A stretch of 36,184 nucleotides of DNA. It comes from an uncultured Bacilli bacterium. GTDB lineage: Bacteria; Bacillota_I; Bacilli_A; RF39; UBA660. Positions 30,132 to 36,184 of this stretch are shown here, one piece after another. The notes beneath the pieces were generated by a model. The model saw nothing but the letters and a program-made list of their open reading frames with translations, made no database searches and had not been told where the DNA came from. The stretch is taken from positions 1 through 36,184 of the forward strand of contig CALVJD010000011.1 of NCBI GenBank assembly GCA_944332005.1, given 5' to 3'. Numbering within the stretch: the stretch's first letter is position 1; each line of letters begins with the position of its first letter. The translations under genes were made by a program, and so were the position numbers.

Positions 30132-31103
30132 TTATTTAGAATTATTTTTTAATTGTAAGGTAGGATTTTTTTCTTCTACAACCTGCTGATCCATTAAAGT
30201 CTTAGGTAAATATAATTTTAAAATACGATAAGGATTTAAACTCATACAAAGTCGTGTCATCGATAAATATTGAGGAAGCCAAAAATTCGAATGAAAAAAA
30301 GGCTTTAAGGAAATCTTCTTTTTAACCGAATCATCCTCATTAATCAAACAATCTTCTAAGTAGCTTTCATCACCATCAATATAAAAATTATAAAGATGAT
30401 TCTTGCGGTTTACAATGGTAATAGGGGCAGTTCCTTTTAACGATTGTTTCCAACTTTCTAGTTGTGGATAATCGTCTTTTAATAAGTCATCGATAAGAGA
30501 TGCACAATTAGAATCTACAAGTGTCTGTAATTCTTCAAAAGTCCCTTTATAAGGAATGGTTACTATTTTCTTGGATGCTAGGTCCCAAAAACGAATCATA
30601 AGTACATCTTGATCATAATTAACGCTTCGGAATTGATATCCAAAACGTTTCCACTCTTTTTGATGATCCCAAAAATGTTGCGTTAAATCGTTTAATTTAA
30701 ACTGCAAATCCCAATAATTCATGAATAAACTTGATAGAACATCTTTAAAGGTAACAGTTTCTAAGGAAGTAAATTCTAACCTTTGATTTCCATTTAAACA
30801 TTCTTTTTTGACTGCTTCTAACACGCGTTTTTCCACTTTTTTACGATCGATTTTTTGCTTTTTTTCTAAAGAAAAAAACAATTCATGATTATAATAATCA
30901 CCGATAATCATATTTACTTTCGTATCGTATTCATTTAAAAAATTCATAATATATAATTCAAATAGATCTGGATCCACATTTGCAAAACAAACCAAATTAG
31001 GATAAAAAACTTTTTCTAAAGATGCCGATGTGAAATAAACATCTTTGTTAATCAAATTAGGATGTTCAATATGTAATCCAGCAAATACGTCTTTCCCTTT
31101 CAT
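30132..31103 (-). CDS. Protein of unknown function, 323 aa
   Basis: The start is ATG 31103 behind AAGGAG; an upstream ATG adds 18 implausible basic residues. The protein is soluble, Lys- and Asp-rich, with no signal or TM. Features include FYPNLVCFANVDPDLFELYIM near the N-terminus, a middle with FWDHQKEWKRFGYQFRSV, and a C-terminal strand-rich part with HLYNFYIDGDESYLED. I see no catalytic motif. It is the first gene before the 32-aa ORF. Function unknown. Confidence 0.78.
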   Translation of the reverse strand: MKGKDVFAGLHIEHPNLINKDVYFTSASLEKVFYPNLVCFANVDPDLFELYIMNFLNEYDTKVNMIIGDYYNHELFFSLEKKQKIDRKKVEKRVLEAVKKECLNGNQRLEFTSLETVTFKDVLSSLFMNYWDLQFKLNDLTQHFWDHQKEWKRFGYQFRSVNYDQDVLMIRFWDLASKKIVTIPYKGTFEELQTLVDSNCASLIDDLLKDDYPQLESWKQSLKGTAPITIVNRKNHLYNFYIDGDESYLEDCLINEDDSVKKKISLKPFFHSNFWLPQYLSMTRLCMSLNPYRILKLYLPKTLMDQQVVEEKNPTLQLKNNSK

Positions 31104-31221
31104 CACTATTCTCCTTTCGGTATCCCCTATTATATGCTTTTTTTTCACATACGTCAATTCATCCTATGATGATCTCGATGGTTTTATCACTTTTTTCGTG
31201 TTGTCTTATCTTTATCCATTA

Positions 31222-31980
31222 TTATTCTAAGAATAAACTCACGACTAGTAATAAAATTCCTACTATCACTCCGATAATGGCCGTTTTTTTAAATTTCGTG
31301 TGTATGATCTGCGGTAACAATTCAAACATAGCGATATAAATTAACATACCAAGCGTAATACTAAGTAAAATAGCAAGAACAATATCATTAATTACCTGGC
31401 CTGTAAAACCATACATCAATAATCCACCAACAAAAGTAGATAATGAAATACCAAGTACAATCAAAAAGGTTTTCTTTTTATTATTATTTGCTTTATAAAA
31501 AGTAGAAGTGATCACCATTCCAAGAGGAATATTATGTAATCCTACGCCAATACTCACTAAAAATCCTAATTGTAAGGACGTTGTCACGGTACTATAAATA
31601 GCCATTCCTTCAATAATATTGTGTAAAACTAAAGCAATACTAGATACCAATCCAATATGCGCTAATTGTTCATGATGCTCCTTTTCACTTTCATCTTCGG
31701 CATGATGATCGGGAATAAATAAATCTAGTAGCTTTAAAATACTAATTCCAAGTAAAATACCAATCGCAATCATCACAATACTCTTAATCAAATCATACTC
31801 ACTTTGCATCAATTCTAAAGTTTCTGGGAGAAGTTCCCCCACTATTAATGCAGCCATAACACCAAAAGCAATACTAATTGAAAAAGATACGAATTTATCG
31901 TTATTCTTCGTAACAAATACAATAATAGCCCCTATTAATATAAATAGTCCTAATCCTAACGTAAATAATAAACCAGTCAT
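31222..31980 (-). CDS. ZIP-family divalent metal transporter
   Basis: The 252-residue protein has about eight membrane helices. The metal site is in LVLHNIIEGMAIYST and GVGLHNIPLGMVITS, the paired HNxxEG and HNxPxG motifs of helices IV and V. A His-rich cytoplasmic loop (DHHAEDESEKEHHEQLAH) between helices III and IV is typical of ZIP proteins. Zinc import is expected; Fe or Mn cannot be excluded. The start follows GAGGGATAG. No Zur box is evident upstream. Confidence 0.93.
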   Translation of the reverse strand: MTGLLFTLGLGLFILIGAIIVFVTKNNDKFVSFSISIAFGVMAALIVGELLPETLELMQSEYDLIKSIVMIAIGILLGISILKLLDLFIPDHHAEDESEKEHHEQLAHIGLVSSIALVLHNIIEGMAIYSTVTTSLQLGFLVSIGVGLHNIPLGMVITSTFYKANNNKKKTFLIVLGISLSTFVGGLLMYGFTGQVINDIVLAILLSITLGMLIYIAMFELLPQIIHTKFKKTAIIGVIVGILLLVVSLFLE

Positions 31981-32023
31981 ACTATCCCTCTTTCTATCTT
32001 TATTTTATCACACTTGTCAACAA

Positions 32024-33481
32024 CTATAAGCCCATTTTTTTATGATTGTCTTGACCAATTTTCTTAATCTTTTTATTCAAATGGTTCAGTTGACGATACT
32101 TTATTTTATCTGCAGCCTTCTTTTCATAAATCTCTGTTATCGTATCATAATATTCATGATAAATCATATCTGCAATTTCGGCCATTTGATTGAAATCAGA
32201 CGGCGATATTTTAGTAAATACTTGTGGGTCTCCTAACATAAAATAAGCAAGAAAATAATCTTTATATTTTTGATAAAAAGGTTCAATATAAAAATAAAAA
32301 CGTTGATAACTATTCGTAATAATGTTAAGATCTTTTTCTTTTTGCCATATATAAATACCTTTATCATGAAGTCTTTTAGTTACTTTACTAGCAATATAAT
32401 CATTTAAAAACTCATTTAAATATTCATATTTCCTTTCCGAAGTTTCTTTTGTATAATCTTTTTTATCATAGTCTAATTTTTCTAATCCACAATAAACTGT
32501 CAAATGATTCGAAAGATGAGCTACCCTAGTATTAATACCATGTGTATACTCATGAATAAACGTATGATCATTTTGGCGATATGCCATCGTTGTGGGTGAA
32601 AAACAGATATAAGGAGAATAAATAAATTTTTGACCAGATTTTCTTACATTAGGATAGTAAGCTGCTAGTGTATACTCATTTTCTAAAGGAAAAGGGCTAT
32701 GAAATACATATCGATTGTTTATATATTTTGTCATTGCAGTCGCATATCCTACAAAGTGACTCGTATAATCAGCAATCAAATGATCAATCATGTCGATGCG
32801 AGAAAAATAAATATTTAATAAATCTTCATTCTTAATATTCATCTTTGCAAATACTTTGCCAACTAACTTTTCATACTTTTTTTGATTTTGATAAACAAAA
32901 TAAAGAGGATTGTTCCGATCAGGCTCTTCCGTAATAATTCCAAACAAAAAATTTTCCAGTAATCCGCTTGCTAAAAAACCACTATTTTTTAATTCTTCTC
33001 CAAATAAACAGTAATCATATAATCTGGTGCAGTGTTCCTTTTTCCCATGAAAAAGAATTTCACCATGCTTTAACATACGATAATCATGACTTTCCTCCCA
33101 TATTATCTGATCTTGTAACGTCAAATAATGTTTATTTTGTTCTATAAAATGATTGACATATTTGGCAAAAACAAATTCTTTCACTGCGTCATGATCATCT
33201 AAAAAATACTCTAATTTTATCAATTCTTGTTTTAAATCTTCTATTTTTCTTTGTATCTTCTCATCTTGATGATTTCGATACTTCTTCTTTAAACGATAAT
33301 ACTGTTTTAGTTCTTGGCAATAAATTTCTTCTAGCCCTCCGGGATTAATAAAGTGAAACACTTCGATTTCATCATACCTTTTCGTAATAATATTTCTATA
33401 TTGTTCCCCATATTCTTCGACAAATGCATCGATTATAGCTTCTCGATATTTTTGTATATCCACGTAATAATTAATATTCAC
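32024..33481 (-). CDS. Putative zinc metallopeptidase of unknown family, GTG start
   Basis: The 485-residue soluble protein initiates at GTG 33481 behind GAGGAGTGAC. A single zincin motif, FIHEYTHGINTRV near residue 315, gives HExxH. About 60 residues on, YLNEFLNDYIASKV has an NExxxxD pattern suitable for the third Glu ligand and resembles the gluzincin NE helix. The N-terminal 300 residues are charged and helical with no signal peptide, so the enzyme would be cytosolic. The rest resembles no family I know. It has its own promoter. Confidence 0.72.
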   Translation of the reverse strand: MNINYYVDIQKYREAIIDAFVEEYGEQYRNIITKRYDEIEVFHFINPGGLEEIYCQELKQYYRLKKKYRNHQDEKIQRKIEDLKQELIKLEYFLDDHDAVKEFVFAKYVNHFIEQNKHYLTLQDQIIWEESHDYRMLKHGEILFHGKKEHCTRLYDYCLFGEELKNSGFLASGLLENFLFGIITEEPDRNNPLYFVYQNQKKYEKLVGKVFAKMNIKNEDLLNIYFSRIDMIDHLIADYTSHFVGYATAMTKYINNRYVFHSPFPLENEYTLAAYYPNVRKSGQKFIYSPYICFSPTTMAYRQNDHTFIHEYTHGINTRVAHLSNHLTVYCGLEKLDYDKKDYTKETSERKYEYLNEFLNDYIASKVTKRLHDKGIYIWQKEKDLNIITNSYQRFYFYIEPFYQKYKDYFLAYFMLGDPQVFTKISPSDFNQMAEIADMIYHEYYDTITEIYEKKAADKIKYRQLNHLNKKIKKIGQDNHKKMGL

Positions 33482-33504
33482 GTTGTCACTCCTCTTGTAA
33501 CCTT

Positions 33505-33533
33505 ATTATAACAGATCTTAATCCATTGATCAA
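33505..33533 (-). promoter_or_regulatory. Promoter of the HExxH protein gene
   Basis: Minus-strand TTGATC (33533-33528), 17 nt, TATAAT (33510-33505). Confidence 0.75.
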
Positions 33534-33598
33534 AAGTAAATCATTTCCATTCTATTTTAGACTCTTTTTCTCATTATCATTCACATAATCAATTGGAA

Positions 33599-33624
33599 TA
33601 AAAAAACTGAACAAAACCGTTCAG
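33599..33624 (-). terminator. Terminator of tRNA-Cys
   Basis: CTGAAC (33607-33612) pairs with GTTCAG (33619-33624), loop of 6, then seven U on the minus strand. Confidence 0.85.
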
Positions 33625-33635
33625 ATCTTTTTTTA

Positions 33636-33709
33636 TGGAGGGCCTAGTCGGATTTGAACCAACGCTCAGGGAGTTGCAGTCCCATGCCTTACCACTTGGC
33701 TATAGACCC
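33636..33709 (-). tRNA. tRNA-Cys (GCA), CCA encoded
   Basis: The cloverleaf is complete. Acceptor GGGTCTA pairs with TAGGCCC with one G-T. The D arm is AGCCAAGTGGTAAGGC, and the anticodon loop CTGCAAC gives GCA. TTCAAATCC forms the T loop. Discriminator is U, as expected for tRNA-Cys, and CCA is encoded. The variable region is short. Confidence 0.97.
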
Positions 33710-33724
33710 ATCTCATGTATTTAG

Positions 33725-33753
33725 ATTATATCAAATAATAAAAAGGTTTACAA
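33725..33753 (-). promoter_or_regulatory. tRNA-Cys promoter
   Basis: Minus-strand TTGTAA (33753-33748), 17 nt, TATAAT (33730-33725). Confidence 0.8.
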
Positions 33754-33839
33754 TATATTTTATTCGTTTTTACGAAAAAAGTGACAGCGATCACAAACGT
33801 TTAACATATGTCAAATATGGAATTATTGTGCAAACGGAC

Positions 33840-33868
33840 TGGTAAAAACACTCATTTTCGGTTATAAT
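33840..33868 (+). promoter_or_regulatory. Promoter of the LCP gene
   Basis: TATAAT at 33863-33868 with a poor TGGTAA -35 at 33840-33845 (17-nt spacer). A strong AGAGGAGG follows at 33882-33889. The weak -35 suggests that an activator may be needed. Confidence 0.6.
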
Positions 33869-33895
33869 GTTAATTGTGCATAGAGGAGGCTTTTT

Positions 33896-36145
33896 ATGAA
33901 AAATCTATGGAAAAAAATAACAAAAAATAAAGTAGGGTTCAGTATTGTTTTTATTGCTTTAATCGTAACCTCTCTAGCGAGTGTTTATTTATTATATTCC
34001 TTATCGCTACTATCTGGTATCGAAAACTTTCTACGTTTATGTGGATCGATTGTGATTGTTATTATTTGGATTATCTTTTTCTTTTTTTCGATTCGCGTTT
34101 TGGTTCGCAACAAAAAAGTTGGATATATCCTTTTTATCCTGATTGCGATATTATACTCAGCAGGACTTTATTTTATATCAAGCAATATTGATCGTGTCGT
34201 TGGAAAAATTGGAAATATTTCCAGTAATTCCACAACTTATTCATCTAGTATCGTTACATGGAAAGAAAACAGTGCTGAAAGTATCGAAGATATCGGCGAT
34301 GCTGAAATCGGCTTTTTAAATGATGAAAATAGTGTCGAGGGATATACCATTCCTCTTGAAATTGCCAACAACAACAATTTAGAAAATAATTTAGTGGAAT
34401 ATGATAGTTTTATTACTTTACTTCAAGACCTATATGAAGAAAAAATCGAATATGTTTTCCTTCCAACCAACTATGCTATCAAATTCAGCAATATCGAAGG
34501 GTTCAGTGATTTAGAAGAAAAAACGAAAATTATTTATACGCAAAGCCAAGAAGTAAAAAACACTACTAACGTAAGTAAAAATAAAAAGTTGGATAAGCCT
34601 TTCACCATTCTGCTAATGGGTGTTGACTCGGAATTAGAAAGTATCAAAGGAGCTTCTTTCAATGGAGATTCCCTTATGTTGATCACATTCAACCCTACTA
34701 CATTAAATTCAACTATTTTAAGTATTCCACGTGATACTTATGTTCCCATCAGTTGCTTTAGTGGCAAACGAAAAAATAAAATTACACATGCCGCTTGGTA
34801 TGGAGAAGATTGTATGATCAATACCATTCAAGATTTTACTGGTATTACGATCGATTATTACGTAAAAATCAATTTTAAAGGTGTCGTAAAACTAGTCGAT
34901 ACACTTGGTGGTATCGAAGTAGATGTTCCATTTAGTTTTTGTGAACAAAACAGCAATCGTGAATGGGGCGAAAATACCGTCTATGTAGAAAAAGGCTTAC
35001 AAACTTTAAACGGCGAACAAGCCCTAGCTCTAGCTCGTAATCGTCACCCAAATCCTAGTATGTGTAGTAGTAAATGGACAAATTATACAAGTAACGATTT
35101 TATTCGTGGTCAAAATCAACAATTAGTTGTCAAAGCATTACTCAATAAAATAAAAGATATCCGTAGTTTAGATACTGTCTATGAGTTATTGGATGCCTTA
35201 AGTGAAAATATGGAGACGAATATGTCTCAAACAGAAATACTATCTCTTTATGATATTGCCAAAACAATCTTATTGAAAAGTCAAGACACTCCAGTTGAAG
35301 AATTAATTGGTATGCAAAGGCTTTATTTAAGTGGTACGGATGCTAACATTTACGATTATAATCCATTAAATGGACAAGGTACCAAAATGAGACTTTATAA
35401 CTTTTTACCTTATACAGGAAGTATTGAAGATATTAGTGCAGCGATGAAAATTAATCTAGGATTACAAGAGGAAGAACCAATTAAAGAATTTTCCTTTTCT
35501 GTCGATACTCCTTATGAAGAAACGGTTATTGGAAGAGGTTCTTATAGTAGTACTGGTGTTACCTTACTAAAAGATCTTACCAGATATACCGAAAGTGAAG
35601 CAAAAAGCTATGGTGCTGCTAATGGTATTACCATTACATCGAATTATGTAAAAGCTACTTCACCAAGTCAAAGAGTTGGTCAAGTAATCGATCAAAGCGT
35701 TCCATATGCAACCGATCTTGCTTACGTCAAAAGCTTAACTATTACCGTTATCAATGAAGCTTATACAAGTGATCCAATCGAGGAAGAAGATCCAGATGAT
35801 CATGATGATTCCAATACCAAATTGGATTGTAGTTTAAAAGAAAATGCTACTAATCGTAAATGTGCAATGCCTACTTTTATTGGTGAAGATATCAGTTTTG
35901 TTCGATCTTGGTTCCGTAATCAAGGATATAGCATTTTGGTAACATATAAAGAAATCAAACCAACTGATAGTGGATACGATGGAAGTAAAGCATTAAAAGT
36001 AACGGCTCAATCAACAACCAATGCTTATCTTTATGATTATATTGGAACAGGAAAAGAATTTGTTATTACTTATATGGGTGAAAAAATTACCGATGATGAA
36101 GGATTAGAAGATATTTTACCGAGTGATGGAGACTCACAATCGTGA
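33896..36145 (+). CDS. LytR-CpsA-Psr (LCP) cell wall ligase with C-terminal PASTA-like domains
   Basis: The 749-residue protein has three N-terminal membrane segments at about 13-37, 43-67 and 76-96. A substrate-binding-like segment at about 130-215 precedes the LCP domain at about 225-395. Its conserved residues are LLMGVD, FNGDSLMLITF with the metal-binding Asp, ILSIPRDTYV with the phosphate-binding Arg, and GEQALALARNRH with the second Arg. LCP enzymes transfer teichoic acid or capsule to peptidoglycan on the outer face. After a linker, residues about 545-625 form a PASTA-like repeat and 665-735 a second degenerate one, separated by an acidic DPIEEEDPDDHDD segment. PASTA on an LCP protein is unusual. 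Confidence 0.9.
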   Translation: MKNLWKKITKNKVGFSIVFIALIVTSLASVYLLYSLSLLSGIENFLRLCGSIVIVIIWIIFFFFSIRVLVRNKKVGYILFILIAILYSAGLYFISSNIDRVVGKIGNISSNSTTYSSSIVTWKENSAESIEDIGDAEIGFLNDENSVEGYTIPLEIANNNNLENNLVEYDSFITLLQDLYEEKIEYVFLPTNYAIKFSNIEGFSDLEEKTKIIYTQSQEVKNTTNVSKNKKLDKPFTILLMGVDSELESIKGASFNGDSLMLITFNPTTLNSTILSIPRDTYVPISCFSGKRKNKITHAAWYGEDCMINTIQDFTGITIDYYVKINFKGVVKLVDTLGGIEVDVPFSFCEQNSNREWGENTVYVEKGLQTLNGEQALALARNRHPNPSMCSSKWTNYTSNDFIRGQNQQLVVKALLNKIKDIRSLDTVYELLDALSENMETNMSQTEILSLYDIAKTILLKSQDTPVEELIGMQRLYLSGTDANIYDYNPLNGQGTKMRLYNFLPYTGSIEDISAAMKINLGLQEEEPIKEFSFSVDTPYEETVIGRGSYSSTGVTLLKDLTRYTESEAKSYGAANGITITSNYVKATSPSQRVGQVIDQSVPYATDLAYVKSLTITVINEAYTSDPIEEEDPDDHDDSNTKLDCSLKENATNRKCAMPTFIGEDISFVRSWFRNQGYSILVTYKEIKPTDSGYDGSKALKVTAQSTTNAYLYDYIGTGKEFVITYMGEKITDDEGLEDILPSDGDSQS

Positions 36146-36157
36146 GTCTTTTCTTTT
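36131..36157 (+). terminator. LCP gene terminator overlapping its stop codon
   Basis: GACTCAC (36131-36137) pairs with GTGAGTC (36142-36148) around AATC, then TTTTCTTTT. The TGA (36143-36145) is in the stem. Confidence 0.88.
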
Positions 36158-36159
36158 GC

Positions 36160-36184
36160 AAAAAAAAGGAATCATAATCGATTC
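36160..36184 (-). terminator. Partial terminator of a minus-strand gene beyond the window
   Basis: GAATC (36169-36173) pairs with GATTC (36180-36184), with eight A before it (U run on the minus strand). The stem probably continues past the edge. Confidence 0.5.

Noticed and set aside
33781-33794. GTGA-N6-TCAC, similar to a CRP/FNR site, between tRNA-Cys and the LCP gene
   Set aside because: Arms are only 4 bp, it lies about 60 bp upstream of the -35 and no CRP-family gene is in the window; chance is likely.

Overview
The window is a compact, AT-rich stretch of a Bacillota chromosome. Gene order and content point to a Bacilli/Erysipelotrichia-like, possibly uncultured gut lineage: rodZ-pgsA-recA-rny, gpsB next to rnpB, and a spoVID-ysxE-like sporulation pair. 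TGA is used as a stop, so this is the standard bacterial code and not the Mycoplasma code. Almost every gene is on the minus strand. The lineage assignment is inference from gene content only.

Positions 1-2711 are an accessory island at the 3' end of rnhB. Reading on the minus strand it holds a truncated phage Bro-N antirepressor, then a tightly packed operon: an HTH-Fic enzyme, a previously uncalled 55-residue membrane peptide, and a 366-residue soluble protein. The operon is driven by a near-consensus sigma-A promoter with a perfect 10-bp-arm palindrome laid over the spacer and -10. A frameshifted phage amidase fragment follows. The membrane peptide and the soluble protein share a short glutamine-rich motif (core IQIG / VQVQ) that resembles RHIM-like functional amyloid motifs. 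This is the best candidate for an undescribed system in the window.

Positions 2695-16181 are mostly housekeeping: rnhB, a two-component system, tex, a lipoprotein, a sugar nucleotidyltransferase, a Y-family polymerase with a LexA-type operator, two plus-strand unknowns, ysxE-like and spoVID-like genes, lon and a PH-domain protein. Positions 16295-24543 are envelope genes: a large Ig-like surface protein next to signal peptidase I, a membrane-anchored unknown, a U32 RNA-modification-type protein, a deacetylase-fold protein lacking catalytic residues, an M29 aminopeptidase and a small Tyr-rich protein.

Positions 24581-29874 are the conserved rny-recA-pgsA-rodZ-rnpB-gpsB block, with a type IV prepilin gene between recA and rny. 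recA carries its own SOS box. Positions 29963-33709 hold a 32-codon small ORF, two unknown proteins (one with HExxH), a ZIP metal transporter and tRNA-Cys(GCA). The window ends with a plus-strand LytR-CpsA-Psr protein fused to PASTA-like domains.

Many intrinsic terminators begin inside or at the stop codon of the gene they end, a striking compaction habit here. All identifications are from reading the sequence; no database search was run.
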